A stretch of 64,000 nt of DNA from Metabacillus bambusae (GTDB lineage: Bacteria; Bacillota; Bacilli; Bacillales; Bacillaceae): assembly GCF_017497975.1 (NCBI RefSeq), contig NZ_JAGDEL010000019.1, positions 62,001 to 126,000 on the forward strand. Reading direction: 5' to 3'. The position numbers and the translations under genes are program-made. Under the pieces are notes generated by a model that was not told the origin of the DNA, searched no databases, and saw nothing but the letters and a program-made list of their open reading frames with translations. This document shows, in pieces, positions 37,620-47,350 of the stretch. Positions within the stretch are counted from its first letter, which is position 1, and each line of letters opens with the position of its first letter.

Positions 37620-38954
37620 TTACTTTCTACCTTTATAGGCATTTCCCTTTTCCGTTTCTAGAGCCCAGCTTTTAGAAGCTACACCAGGTACTCGCCCGTT
37701 AAGGAGAGGATCATTTGTTTTTTCCATCCAATTATTAACCTTAGCTCGGAGCTCTTCACCAATCGTAGCATAATGTGGATTTTCAATAAGATTCGTTTCT
37801 TCTAACGGATCTTTCTCCAAATCATAAAGCTCTTCCTTTGCATTTGGAACATAGAATTTTTGACGGACCTCTTCACCTGAAGGGCTTTTATGAATGTCCA
37901 TTGGTAAATAAATTTCAGGACCATCTTCAAAATTTCTAACATATTTATATTTTTTTGTACGAACTCCCCTCATCGGATGATAGTTATCATGCCAAGTTAA
38001 TTCAAAAAAGAATTCATTACGTTCTGTTGCCTCCGTCTCTTTTAACAAAAATGGGGCAAAGCTCTTACCGTCCAAATTTTCAGGAATAGGTAAGCCTGCT
38101 AAATCTAAAATGGTTGGCATTAAATCAATGTTACATATAATTTCATTGGTTGTAACGTTTTCACCAAAGAGCATTGGACTATAGAAAATAAGCGCTGTTT
38201 CTAATCCTGCCTCTTTCATCGTCCCTTTTGCTCTGGGGAATGCAATACCATGGTCAGTTGTATAAATAAGAATCGTATTCTCATCTAATCCTGTTTCTTT
38301 AAGGGTGTTTATTATCCGTCCGATTGCTTCGTCCAAAACTTTGACTGACCCATTCATCAAGGCAATTTCTTTTCGAACCTTTTCGGTATCAGGGAGATAC
38401 TCTGGAACAGTCACTTCCTCTATTTCATCAGCAAATGGTTCATACTCATCAAATGTACGATGTGTTTCCCAAAAACCAATATTTGCAAAAAATGGTTTAC
38501 TAGAATCTTTACTCTTTTCCTTTAAATACTCGATTGCTTTATCTGCAACTTGTGGTGCTCTCGAGCCTTCTATTTTTTCATAACGTTGATATCCTAGTTT
38601 GGTATTTGAACTATATGTGCCTCTTTCAGTATGTCCGATCGTTTCATGACTAAATCCAATAAGGGTTGTCTCATATCCACCTTGTTGGAGTGCCATTGGT
38701 AATGTAGAAACATCTTCGTTAATACCAAACTCATAATGGGCAAGGCCAATTAATCCATTATTATGTGGATAAAGACCTGTCAGAATACTTCCCCTACTCG
38801 GACTACATGTTGGAGTTGGGCAAAATGCTTGATCAAAGCGAACTCCTGATGAAGCTAAACGATCAATTTCTGGCGATTTTACTGGTCTGTCATAGCACCC
38901 AAGATATCTTCCTGTATCATGTGATATTAAAAATAATATATTTGGTTTTTTCAT
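37620..38954 (-). CDS. Formylglycine-type sulfatase
   Basis: This 444-residue arylsulfatase-fold enzyme hydrolyses sulfate esters or sulfamates on sugars. The modification motif C50-S-P-S-R54 lies in TCSPSRGSILTG. Metal ligands begin at Asp13 (SHDTGRYLG), and YTTDHG marks the second metal motif. No signal peptide is present, so desulfation would take place inside the cell after uptake. The ATG at 38954 has a modest AGGATGG site; the ORF runs open to 39005. It follows the PTS permease gene in the same direction. Confidence 0.93.
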   Translation of the reverse strand: MKKPNILFLISHDTGRYLGCYDRPVKSPEIDRLASSGVRFDQAFCPTPTCSPSRGSILTGLYPHNNGLIGLAHYEFGINEDVSTLPMALQQGGYETTLIGFSHETIGHTERGTYSSNTKLGYQRYEKIEGSRAPQVADKAIEYLKEKSKDSSKPFFANIGFWETHRTFDEYEPFADEIEEVTVPEYLPDTEKVRKEIALMNGSVKVLDEAIGRIINTLKETGLDENTILIYTTDHGIAFPRAKGTMKEAGLETALIFYSPMLFGENVTTNEIICNIDLMPTILDLAGLPIPENLDGKSFAPFLLKETEATERNEFFFELTWHDNYHPMRGVRTKKYKYVRNFEDGPEIYLPMDIHKSPSGEEVRQKFYVPNAKEELYDLEKDPLEETNLIENPHYATIGEELRAKVNNWMEKTNDPLLNGRVPGVASKSWALETEKGNAYKGRK

Positions 38955-38996
38955 TCTATACACCATCCTATTCAATCTAAATCTATTTAATAGACA

Positions 38997-39031
38997 GGCT
39001 GCCAATTGTTTCTTTAATTTTGTAGGCAGCC
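38997..39031 (-). terminator. Intergenic hairpin between the PTS and sulfatase genes
   Basis: AGGCTGCC and GGCAGCC form a short stem around a 20-base AT-rich loop just past the PTS gene. It could reduce read-through into the sulfatase gene. Confidence 0.45.
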
Positions 39032-39059
39032 CTTATGACAATCAAAATGTTTATTGGGT

Positions 39060-40895
39060 TTAAGAAGCTGGGGAAGATTCCATGATTTCCTCAATCTCAG
39101 TTTTTATAATCGAAACATGTGGACCATAAATTACTTGTACACCGTTTCCTCTAATGACTACACCTTTTGCGCCTGTTTTCTTTAGGTCTTTCTCAGATAC
39201 CATCTCAGCATTATTTACCGTAACACGTAAACGAGTAGCACAGTTATCTACTTCACTAACATTTGCTTTTCCACCTAGAGCAGAAAGAATTGAAACCCCT
39301 CTTTCGTTACCATTAACATCTGCTGAAACTTCTTCTTGTTCATCCTCACGACCTGGTGTTTTATAATTAAACTTTACAATTAATGTTCTAAAAATTACAT
39401 AATATAGAACAAAGAAAACCAACCCGATAACCGGTACTAATATCCAATTTGTTTTATCATTACCCTGTAGAATTCCAAACAATGTGAAATCAATTAATCC
39501 CGCTGAAAAGGTCATTCCGATTGTTAAGTTAAAAATATGAGCTGTCATGTAAGCTAAGCCCCAGAATGCTGCATGGATGACAAATAAAGTTGGTGCAATA
39601 AATAAGAATAAAAATTCTAGAGGTTCTGTAATACCTGTTAAGAAAGAAGTTAATGCAGCTGTGAAAAGAAGACCGCCAACTTTCTTTTTATTTTCAGGCT
39701 TTGCTGTATGATACATTGCTAGCGCAGCACCCATTAATCCAAACATCATTGTTAAATATTTTCCACCCATAAATCTTGCTACAACTGTATCAAACTGTTC
39801 TACATTTGGATCACCCAGCTGCGCAAAGAAAATGTTCTGTGCTCCTTGAATAACATTACCATCAACTGTTAATGTACCTCCAAGACCTGTTTGCCAGAAT
39901 GGTAAATAGAAAATATGGTGTAAACCAAGTGGTCCTAATAACTTAAGAATAAATCCAAAAATAAATGACCCAAAGTAACCCGTTTTATCAACTAAATCAC
40001 CTAAACCTGCAATACCTGATTGTATTGGTGGCCAAATATAAAACAATGCAATTCCTAAAAGCACTGAAATAACAGACGTAATGATCGGAATAAAACGTGA
40101 TCCACTGAAAAACCCCAAAAATTGTGGTAACTGAACCTTACCGAACTTTTTGTGCAAAATGTAAGTTAATAGACCTGATAAAACTCCCCCGAAAACTCCT
40201 GTTTGTAGTGTCTGAATACCTAAAATCATTGCTTGTCCAGCATCGCCTAAATTCGTTTCTGCTATTTTTCCAGATATCTTTAATACAGCATTTAAAGTAG
40301 CATTCATAACTAGATAGGATAAAAGTGCAGCTAGACCAGCTACGCCTTTGTCAGTCTTGGCTAATCCAACCGCAATTCCTATTGCAAATATAATTGGTAA
40401 GTTTGAAAAAATCACCTGTCCGGCTGAACTCATGATTGTAAAGATTGCTTGTAACCATACTAGATCTAAAAATGGATACATAGCTATTGTATTCGGATTT
40501 GAGAATGCCCCTCCAATCCCTAGAAGAAGACCTGCTGCAGGAAGCACAGCAATTGGTAACATGATGGCTTTTCCAAACTTTTGAAATTTACTAAACATTT
40601 GATTAAACATACCTTTTCCCCTTTCTTTATCTTTATTATTATTTGAAGTATCTATTGCAAGATTTATTTCTTGATGAACTTGCATGGACACATCTTTACC
40701 AAGAATTAATTCAATCCATTCAGAGCGAATGATCGCTCCATAAACTTTCTCTATCTTTTTTAACTCATCTAAATGAACTATGCTCAAGTCATTAGCTTTT
40801 AATCGAATTCTTGAAGTACATAGTATTATTTCTTCAATGTTTTCCTTCCCACCCATTTCCTTCACAATTTCATCAGATATTTGAATGGCATTCAT
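39060..40895 (-). CDS. PTS permease of glucose family with EIIB-EIIC-EIIB layout
   Basis: This 611-residue sugar phosphotransferase permease phosphorylates its sugar during uptake. The first EIIB domain (about 1-80) has phospho-site Cys26 in LCTSRIR. EIIC (about 95-505) has about ten helices and the motif ALTSFLTGITEPLEFLF. A second EIIB domain (about 530-605) has Cys552 in NCATRLRV. Glucose-family permeases normally carry a single EIIB, so the duplicate is unusual. EIIA is encoded separately at 41893. A RAT/terminator precedes the gene. The sulfatase downstream suggests an amino sugar or a sulfated sugar, but the substrate is unproven. Confidence 0.9.
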   Translation of the reverse strand: MNAIQISDEIVKEMGGKENIEEIILCTSRIRLKANDLSIVHLDELKKIEKVYGAIIRSEWIELILGKDVSMQVHQEINLAIDTSNNNKDKERGKGMFNQMFSKFQKFGKAIMLPIAVLPAAGLLLGIGGAFSNPNTIAMYPFLDLVWLQAIFTIMSSAGQVIFSNLPIIFAIGIAVGLAKTDKGVAGLAALLSYLVMNATLNAVLKISGKIAETNLGDAGQAMILGIQTLQTGVFGGVLSGLLTYILHKKFGKVQLPQFLGFFSGSRFIPIITSVISVLLGIALFYIWPPIQSGIAGLGDLVDKTGYFGSFIFGFILKLLGPLGLHHIFYLPFWQTGLGGTLTVDGNVIQGAQNIFFAQLGDPNVEQFDTVVARFMGGKYLTMMFGLMGAALAMYHTAKPENKKKVGGLLFTAALTSFLTGITEPLEFLFLFIAPTLFVIHAAFWGLAYMTAHIFNLTIGMTFSAGLIDFTLFGILQGNDKTNWILVPVIGLVFFVLYYVIFRTLIVKFNYKTPGREDEQEEVSADVNGNERGVSILSALGGKANVSEVDNCATRLRVTVNNAEMVSEKDLKKTGAKGVVIRGNGVQVIYGPHVSIIKTEIEEIMESSPAS

Positions 40896-40920
40896 TTATT
40901 TATCACTCCTAACTTTTAAA

Positions 40921-40975
40921 AAGAAAAAGACCTAAAACGACAAGAAATAGTTTTCCTTTATCCGTTTTAGGCCTT
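40921..40975 (-). terminator. Conditional terminator in the PTS gene leader
   Basis: CCTAAAACG and CGTTTTAGG form the stem (40931-40939 with 40963-40971), followed on the transcript by a U-rich run. Its 5' arm overlaps the RAT element, so antiterminator binding should prevent its folding. Confidence 0.88.
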
Positions 40976-41001
40976 GCCTGATTTAACAGTAACAATCCTG
41001 T
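40969..41001 (-). promoter_or_regulatory. RAT antiterminator RNA element upstream of the PTS gene
   Basis: The transcript reads GGATTGTTACTG, then a short loop and CAGGCAAGGCCT, the ribonucleic antiterminator of the SacY/LicT/GlcT class. Its 3' part overlaps the terminator stem. It matches the RAT at 42444-42475 nearly base for base, so one protein (41018-41854) should act on both. Confidence 0.92.
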
Positions 41002-41017
41002 ATTTAATTGGTTTTTT

Positions 41018-41854
41018 TTAATGCTTAGAGTTCTTGTCATATATTCTTTGAATGTGTAACGTTATATATCCAATTTCTGATTCTGGAAAGCTCATACTAT
41101 GCTCTGCATTTAGGAAACTCGCTAATGATGAAGCGCATTCAAAACTTTCACTATACTTTGTCTTAATAACATTTAACATATCTTTATCCATATCATGAAA
41201 GGGTTTGTTGTCTTCTAGCCTAGCTAAAGCAAAATGTAAATGTGTTAATAGGCGCTGATAGTCCATGCCCTCCCTATCTATATCAATACTTAAATGACTT
41301 GAAATAATATCAATCATATCTTGGATAATCATTGTCTTTTTAATAGATGATCCTATATTCGTTAGATTCATTTTTGCAGTATGAATATGAAGTGCTATGA
41401 ATGCCGCTTCATCTATTGGAAGTGATACCCCTATTTCATTTTTCACATGCTCGATACCCCAAATAGCAATTTCATACTCTTGATGATAGAGGTTTTTGAT
41501 TTCATTCACTAATCTATTCCTAATTGGAATTCCATTCTTTTCTCTCTCAAGAGCAAAGGACAAATGATCTGTTAACGCAATATGAATATGATCATTTAAT
41601 TTTAATTCTAATTTTTCCTCCGCATAAGAAATAATATCTTCTGCTAAGGTAATGTGACTTTCTGGAACAGATTGTAATAGTTCTTGAAATTTCTTATTTT
41701 CTTCCTTTAGGATAAAGATTTTTTCAATTTTACTTTGGTCCACAAGATCATTTTTACTTTTTTGAAATGCTATACCTGATCCCATGACGATCTTTTCAAC
41801 ACCATCTTCTTTAATGACTATGGAGTTAATATTAAGGATTTTATTAATTCGCAA
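41018..41854 (-). CDS. BglG/GlcT-family transcriptional antiterminator
   Basis: This 278-residue RNA-binding antiterminator has an N-terminal CAT RNA-binding domain (about 1-58; INKILNINSIVIKEDG), PRD1 (about 70-170) and PRD2 (about 175-278), with conserved His residues in NDHIHIALTDHL and FIALHIHTAK. PTS phosphorylation of PRD His residues tunes its activity (family knowledge). It starts at TTG 41854 behind AGGATGG. It lies between the EIIA gene and the EIIB-EIIC-EIIB gene, each preceded by a RAT, so it very likely controls both and itself. Confidence 0.93.
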   Translation of the reverse strand: MRINKILNINSIVIKEDGVEKIVMGSGIAFQKSKNDLVDQSKIEKIFILKEENKKFQELLQSVPESHITLAEDIISYAEEKLELKLNDHIHIALTDHLSFALEREKNGIPIRNRLVNEIKNLYHQEYEIAIWGIEHVKNEIGVSLPIDEAAFIALHIHTAKMNLTNIGSSIKKTMIIQDMIDIISSHLSIDIDREGMDYQRLLTHLHFALARLEDNKPFHDMDKDMLNVIKTKYSESFECASSLASFLNAEHSMSFPESEIGYITLHIQRIYDKNSKH

Positions 41855-41892
41855 TATCGCCCATCCTTTCCTTACTTAATAAATTCATCCTG

Positions 41893-42384
41893 CTACTTTA
41901 TCTTTGCTATCAAAACATTCGTTTTTCCTGAAATTGCTGATTCATTATAAAATTTATCTAATTTTTTCACTTTGTCACTATTAACAACAACCATTGGTGT
42001 GATTATACTGGCCGCCTTCTCTTTAACCAATTCTAAATCAAACGTCATCAAGAGATCACCAGGTTTCACCACGTCATTAACCTCTATATGAGCTGTAAAT
42101 CCTTCTCCTTGCATAAATACAGTATCTAGCCCTATATGAATTAGTATTTCCAAACCATTAGTTGATTCTATACCGATTGCATGCTTTGTAGGGAAGATTT
42201 GAGTTACTTTTCCTTCGACAGGTGAAACTACTTTCCCTTCAGTTGGAATAATCGCAATACCGTCCCCAAGCATTTTTGCAGCAAAAACTTCATCTTCCGA
42301 ACTCTCAATTTTTATAATTTCCCCTTGGATTGGGGAAACAAAAACTTCCTCTATACCTTTTTTACCGATTAATTTACCAAGCAT
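41893..42384 (-). CDS. PTS glucose-type EIIA protein
   Basis: This soluble 163-residue EIIA of the Crr family passes phosphate from HPr to the EIIB domains. The active-site His83 lies in EILIHIGLDTVF and the assisting His68 in FPTKHAIGIES. The N-terminal VSPIQGEII and TEGKVVSPVEGKV repeats are typical. AAAGGAAGAG precedes the ATG. It is the first gene of the PTS operon, directly behind a RAT/terminator. Confidence 0.95.
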   Translation of the reverse strand: MLGKLIGKKGIEEVFVSPIQGEIIKIESSEDEVFAAKMLGDGIAIIPTEGKVVSPVEGKVTQIFPTKHAIGIESTNGLEILIHIGLDTVFMQGEGFTAHIEVNDVVKPGDLLMTFDLELVKEKAASIITPMVVVNSDKVKKLDKFYNESAISGKTNVLIAKIK

Positions 42385-42407
42385 GTTTCTCTTCCTTTCT
42401 AAATAAA

Positions 42408-42450
42408 AAAGGCCTAAAACTAACGTAATTATTACGTAGCTTTAGGCCTT
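42408..42450 (-). terminator. Conditional terminator in the EIIA gene leader
   Basis: GGCCTAAA and TTTAGGCC close a stem extended by ACGTAATT/ATTACGT-type pairs, followed by a U run on the transcript. Its 5' side overlaps the RAT. Confidence 0.88.
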
Positions 42451-42475
42451 GCCTGATTTAACAGTAACAAACCTG
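42444..42475 (-). promoter_or_regulatory. RAT antiterminator RNA element upstream of the EIIA gene
   Basis: The transcript reads CAGGTTTGTTACTG then AATCAGGCAAGGCCT. It differs from the other RAT by a single base in the 5' strand of its core (GTTTG against GATTG). Confidence 0.92.
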
Positions 42476-42590
42476 AATATTTAATTTATGTTAAGTTCAT
42501 AATAAGCTAATTTGATTAATTTATCAACATGTTTTTTTAAAATCGGACTTTAAACTATGTCTTTTATCCTATTCTGTCTATTAAAAGCTT

Positions 42591-44072
42591 CTAAAACCTA
42601 GCATCAGTTTTATGACGAACAACATCAGAAGTTTCTACATAAAAAGTTAACAACCGTTCTTTTAGTTTCGATAAAATCTCCGAGTATTTAGGATCATTTA
42701 TTCGATTATCCCTTTCATTTGGATCTTCTTTTAAGTCATAAAGTTCATCTTCTTCATATAATCGTTTTACATATTTATAGTCTTTTGTTCTTACCATAAT
42801 TGCCTTCGTATGTTCTGGTCCTTCACTACGCTGCATTTTCAATCTTGGATAGTACAATGCCCCAGGTTGTTGTTGGTCGGTGGCTTCTAATTCCATACAA
42901 TGGGTCTCTCCATGTAATCTTCCACCTTGACAGAATACAGCATCACGATGTTCATTTACTTCACCAGCGATAATAGGAAGAAGCGACTTACCAAAATGGG
43001 TGTGTTCTGGTTCAATACCCAAAAGATCCTCTATTGTTGCAGGAAGGTCAATTAGTTCTACTAGCGCATCCCTTACACCTGGTTTTACCTCATTTGTTGA
43101 AGGTAGCTTTACGACAAAGGGTACTCCCGCTAAACTATCCTCAAATGTATTTTGGTTTTTTTCTACGATATTAAAATCACCAGTATAATCTCCATGATCT
43201 GAGAAGAAAAACACTGCGGTATCATCGTATATCCCAGCTTCCTTTAGAGCATCCATAATCATACCAAATTGATGGTCTACTCGTGCGCACATACCATAAT
43301 ACGTGGCCCTAAGTTCATCCCATTGTTCTTCTGACCATGACTCCATATTTTGATTATCTGCGATTCCTTTTAGCATGCTTGGCTTACCTTCGAAGTTTTC
43401 TGGTGGTTTCACTCTCTCAGGAAGCTTTTCACGATCTATCATACTAAACCATGGCTCTTCAACTACGTATGGAGGATGTGGGTACATTAAGGGTAGATAA
43501 ATACATAACGGTTTATCTTTTGGAGCATTTTTGATACGTTCTATAGCACCTTGAATGTATCCCCAATCATAATCTGCAAAGCCTTGTAATCCATGCCCCT
43601 CTTCAAGCTTACCACCATAAAAAGAATAATAGTCAGGAGTTCCCGGCTCACCACGCCAATCATCATTAAGCTTGGCCGATGTCATTTTCATCCCTTGTTC
43701 AGGCTCGTATTTCTCATCACAATACTCTGAAAAATCTGCGTCATTTGGAATTAAATCATTTTTGCCGCCCCACCATACGTGATACCCTTTTTGTTTAAGA
43801 GTACGTAACAATACTGGATCTTCTGGCTGCATCATATGGAAAATCGTCCGGTTTCCTTTCACATGTGGATACCATCCACTCATAAAGGAACATCTACTTG
43901 GTGTACAAACTGGATTCTGACAAAAAGCGTTTTCAAAAGAGACTCCATCTGTATTTACTAATGAATCAAGATTTGGAGTGACTGCTGCTTGATTGCCTAG
44001 ATGCCCCATGACATCTCCTCTCCATTGGTCAGGATTAAAAATAATAATGTTTGGTTGTTTTTTTTTCATCAT
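42591..44072 (-). CDS. Formylglycine-type sulfatase
   Basis: This 493-residue sulfatase has N-terminal NPDQWRGDVMGHLGN (metal site) and the modification motif C56-T-P-S-R60. FFFSDHGDYTGD marks the second metal site. AGGAGAG precedes the tandem ATGs. It lies 24 bases after the GPH symporter gene, so the two are co-transcribed. It is a close paralogue of the sulfatase at 58452-59942 (shared opening NPDQWRGDVMGH and the NPVCTPSRCSFMSGWYPHV block). No signal peptide is seen, so desulfation is probably intracellular. Confidence 0.94.
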   Translation of the reverse strand: MMKKKQPNIIIFNPDQWRGDVMGHLGNQAAVTPNLDSLVNTDGVSFENAFCQNPVCTPSRCSFMSGWYPHVKGNRTIFHMMQPEDPVLLRTLKQKGYHVWWGGKNDLIPNDADFSEYCDEKYEPEQGMKMTSAKLNDDWRGEPGTPDYYSFYGGKLEEGHGLQGFADYDWGYIQGAIERIKNAPKDKPLCIYLPLMYPHPPYVVEEPWFSMIDREKLPERVKPPENFEGKPSMLKGIADNQNMESWSEEQWDELRATYYGMCARVDHQFGMIMDALKEAGIYDDTAVFFFSDHGDYTGDFNIVEKNQNTFEDSLAGVPFVVKLPSTNEVKPGVRDALVELIDLPATIEDLLGIEPEHTHFGKSLLPIIAGEVNEHRDAVFCQGGRLHGETHCMELEATDQQQPGALYYPRLKMQRSEGPEHTKAIMVRTKDYKYVKRLYEEDELYDLKEDPNERDNRINDPKYSEILSKLKERLLTFYVETSDVVRHKTDARF

Positions 44073-44096
44073 AACTCTCCTAAATTAGTATTTTCT

Positions 44097-45491
44097 CTAG
44101 GATTTTCTAGCCGCAATTTCTGCAACAATGCTAGCATATTTGGCACTATCTAATTTATGAAAAGCAATAGCTATCATGCCTATCACTGCAGCTATAACAG
44201 GTACAATTGTGACTGAGAACAATATCCCATGTAACGCTTCCGGAGTTTGAGTAGCATTTGCAACATATCCAGTCGAAGCTAAAATAATTCCAGATAGAGC
44301 ACCACCTATCGCCATTCCAACCTTTTGTGTAAAAATGAATGAAGAATAGATTAATCCTTCGGCTCTAAGACCTGTTTTCCATTCTCCGTACTCTACAGTG
44401 TCAGGGACCATTGCCCATAGTAATGGTCTAGATAATCCCATTCCAATTGAGAATATTCCACCAAATAAGAAGATCGATACATTACTAGAATGGAAGAAAT
44501 ATAACCCTAATAATCCTAATGCTGAAATTAATTGACTTAAAATAGCTAAATTTCTTTTTCCCATTAGCTTTACAAAAAATGGACTAATGATAACAAATAA
44601 AGATGTAATTGATAATGTTATTAAAGAATAGACTGCAAACATTCCGACATTTCCATAATTATATTTAAAGAAGAATAACATTGCTCCGTTTTGAATTGTG
44701 AATGACATGGTGTTTGTAACAATGAAGATTAAAATAATTAACAATGGTGCATTCGTTCCTACTACTTTAACCTTTGTTTTAAAAGAGTACAGTTCACTTT
44801 TTACTTTCTCTTTTTTCTGTTCCTTTTTCTCTATTCCTTTGGTTCCAAAAAATGTGATGAGTAACGTAATAATTGCTATTACTCCAAAGATCCCAGAAAC
44901 AACTAAAAAACCGATCTTTTCTGATGGAAACATTTTAACCATCGGTAAAGTTGCACTCGTTGCCAATAGTGTTGAAACAGTACCGAAAACGACTTTAATA
45001 GAAGAAATTGTCGATCTTTCTTGATAATCTTGTGAAATGACAGTCATCATTGAACTATAAGGAATGTTGACGATCGTGTACATTAATCCGAAGAGAATAT
45101 ACGTTGCATATGCATAGATAAGCATCCCTGTATCACTAAAATTAGGAACAGTGAAGCACAGTACACCAGATATAGCTAGTGGAACTGCACCATATAAAAT
45201 ATATGGTCTAAATTTCCCCCACTTACTTTCTGTAGCATCTACAACTACACCCGCAGCGATATCGGTAACGGCATCAATTAAGCGAGTAACTAAAAATAAT
45301 GTTCCTGCTGCAGCTGCAGAAATGCCAAACACATCAGTATAGAAATAAAGTAAATAAGAAGCAATGACCATAAAGAAAAGATTAAGACCAAAGTTACCCA
45401 TTGCATATTGGATCGACAATTTCAAACCAGCTTTTTGGTTTTGTTCATTCAATTGAACTTGTTCTACGACATTAGCGTGTTGCATGCTCAT
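44097..45491 (-). CDS. GPH (MelB-type) sugar:cation symporter
   Basis: This 464-residue, 12-helix symporter of the glycoside-pentoside-hexuronide family presumably imports the sulfated sugar or uronide that the adjacent sulfatase desulfates. Helix I reads MGNFGLNLFFMVIASYLLYF. The first cytoplasmic loop has RLIDAVTDIAAGVVVDATES, with the family Asp residues that bind the co-ion. The central loop is Lys-rich (GIEKKEQKKEKVK, about 220-232). AAGGAGG precedes the ATG. A weak cre lies upstream. Confidence 0.93.
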   Translation of the reverse strand: MSMQHANVVEQVQLNEQNQKAGLKLSIQYAMGNFGLNLFFMVIASYLLYFYTDVFGISAAAAGTLFLVTRLIDAVTDIAAGVVVDATESKWGKFRPYILYGAVPLAISGVLCFTVPNFSDTGMLIYAYATYILFGLMYTIVNIPYSSMMTVISQDYQERSTISSIKVVFGTVSTLLATSATLPMVKMFPSEKIGFLVVSGIFGVIAIITLLITFFGTKGIEKKEQKKEKVKSELYSFKTKVKVVGTNAPLLIILIFIVTNTMSFTIQNGAMLFFFKYNYGNVGMFAVYSLITLSITSLFVIISPFFVKLMGKRNLAILSQLISALGLLGLYFFHSSNVSIFLFGGIFSIGMGLSRPLLWAMVPDTVEYGEWKTGLRAEGLIYSSFIFTQKVGMAIGGALSGIILASTGYVANATQTPEALHGILFSVTIVPVIAAVIGMIAIAFHKLDSAKYASIVAEIAARKS

Positions 45492-45959
45492 TTTATAACC
45501 TCCTTTTAATTTACCTTAATAGATCTCAGAATTCATGATTACGCTTACTTTGAATAGAGGTAGGAAAGGAGAGTTAGGTGAATCCCTTCACTATTAGACC
45601 GTAAGTAACTACAGTTATTCTTTTTCATTCACTTCTGTAAACACAATAAAATAGTTCTAGATATAAGAATGACTTAGTTCACCTACTCAATTTGTATCCC
45701 CATTCGAGTTAAACATTAAGCGTTTTCATATGAACAGTTTATATTCTTTTATTTAAAACGTTTGGTACTTTTTTATTAACTTTGGTGCTTTTTTATTCAT
45801 TTTAAAAATATTTACGATTTTTTAGCAATAATCTATATTTTGATACTATCTAATATGAAATAACTTTTAGGACAAGAAAAAATACGCCCTCATCCCGAAA
45901 GTATTTCGAAAAAAGACCGTATCTCAGATTTGTTCTTAAAATCTTGCTATTATCACTTT
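45492..45959. other. Non-coding gap upstream of the symporter gene
   Basis: This gap contains the promoter region of the symporter/sulfatase pair and a cre-like site at 45715-45728. The part near 45840-45959 is the 3' end of the AraC transcript. No ORF or strong hairpin was found. Confidence 0.4.
45715..45728 (-). promoter_or_regulatory. Weak cre-like site
   Basis: On the minus strand it reads TGAAAACGCTTAAT, 12 of 14 positions of the CcpA consensus. It is about 225 bases upstream of the symporter start. Confidence 0.4.
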
Positions 45960-47204
45960 TTATATTAATCTCCCTCTATCTTTGTATTGCTTTGGGGTTA
46001 AACCCGTTATCTTTTTAAATACTTTTGTAAAGTAGCTTTGATCATTAAAATTAAGCAAAGTACAAATTTCAAGGAATGAATAATCAGTTAGCACAATTAG
46101 TTTTTTAGATTCTTCTACTTTTTCTTGTTGTATATATCTTGAAAGAGTTTGTCCTACTTCTTTCTTAAAACGAGCAGATAGATGAACAGGACTTATTCCA
46201 ATCGATTCTGCAATTTGAGAAACGCTAATATGATCATATACATTCTTATAAATAAAGCGGAAACATTGATTGATTATTTCTGAATATTTTTTTTGGTTAC
46301 TTTGTTGAACAAGTTCCGCAAAATCATACATAGATTCGTTTCTTACTCTTCTAACACTTTCAACGTCTGTGGCATCTTCTATATTTTGAATAAAAACATC
46401 ACTTAAGGTTCGAGCTAAATCCCACTCTAATCCTCCTTCTATAGCTGCTCTAGTGGCTATAGTTATTCCACAAATAGACAAATTTTTCTGACTTCTCAAA
46501 TAACTATTTCTAGCTAATATACCTCTCTCCCCTACACTTGTTTCTGTTAACTTTTTAAGGAAATCTTCTTTTCGTCCATCTCTAATACATTGCATGAGCT
46601 CTATTTCGTAATATTCGGGAGGATGAAATGCTTGATTCTCCCTACGTTTAGAAATTTCTAACTCAGGAGGGTTACTTATTAAGGTATCTTTCATAAACAT
46701 TCGGTTTTGATTAACAATATCTGCTATGTCCATTCTTTCATTAAATACTAGGAAGTAAAGTAACTTACAAATATTCAAAAGCTGGCCCCTACTTACCTTT
46801 GGTAAACGGTCATAATATAAGGTGAGTTCTTGTTTTCCGATTACTTTTGAAAAATCATTTAACAACCCAGTGATTGTCTCTTGAGATAGGTTCCCAATTA
46901 ATGTGGGACCAATAATGAATGTTCCTATCATTTTATCGCTGGTTTGGATAGGCATTAGAATGAAATTCTCTAGGTATTCATTTTCTTGAAGAATAGGAAA
47001 ATTCACTTGAACACTATCTAATTTGCTCCATTCAATTATATCCCAATCAGAATGTAATGGATTAGAGTTTGATTTACTTGTGTAATTATGTAATATAGAA
47101 CCATTAAGCTCTGTAAATTTTACTGGAATTTTAAACGTATCAAATAGTAGCTTACATACATATTCAAAATCGGATGTTGTAGGAAAAATCATCTTATCCC
47201 TCAT
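45960..47204 (-). CDS. AraC-family regulator, paralogue of the one at 36206
   Basis: This regulator of up to 414 residues has the same N-terminal sensor type (FIIGPTLIGNLSQETI) and a C-terminal AraC domain (about 310-410; ISVSQIAESIGISPVHLSAR, ending GLTPKQYKD). The ATG at 47204 lacks a clear ribosome site. The in-frame ATG at 47192 (MIFPTT) has AGGGA just upstream and aligns better with the paralogue. It is upstream of and parallel to the symporter/sulfatase pair, which it probably activates. Confidence 0.87.
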   Translation of the reverse strand: MRDKMIFPTTSDFEYVCKLLFDTFKIPVKFTELNGSILHNYTSKSNSNPLHSDWDIIEWSKLDSVQVNFPILQENEYLENFILMPIQTSDKMIGTFIIGPTLIGNLSQETITGLLNDFSKVIGKQELTLYYDRLPKVSRGQLLNICKLLYFLVFNERMDIADIVNQNRMFMKDTLISNPPELEISKRRENQAFHPPEYYEIELMQCIRDGRKEDFLKKLTETSVGERGILARNSYLRSQKNLSICGITIATRAAIEGGLEWDLARTLSDVFIQNIEDATDVESVRRVRNESMYDFAELVQQSNQKKYSEIINQCFRFIYKNVYDHISVSQIAESIGISPVHLSARFKKEVGQTLSRYIQQEKVEESKKLIVLTDYSFLEICTLLNFNDQSYFTKVFKKITGLTPKQYKDRGRLI

Positions 47205-47350
47205 TTTTAAACGATTATTATCATATTTAGAAATTTTGTTTGGTCAGAATATCCTCGATTTTATGATAAACTTTTACTCAAATGATTCAAGAGTGAATCG
47301 TTTCTTATACAGAAAAAGAGCCCAATCCAAGATTAGACTTCTTCCTTTTA

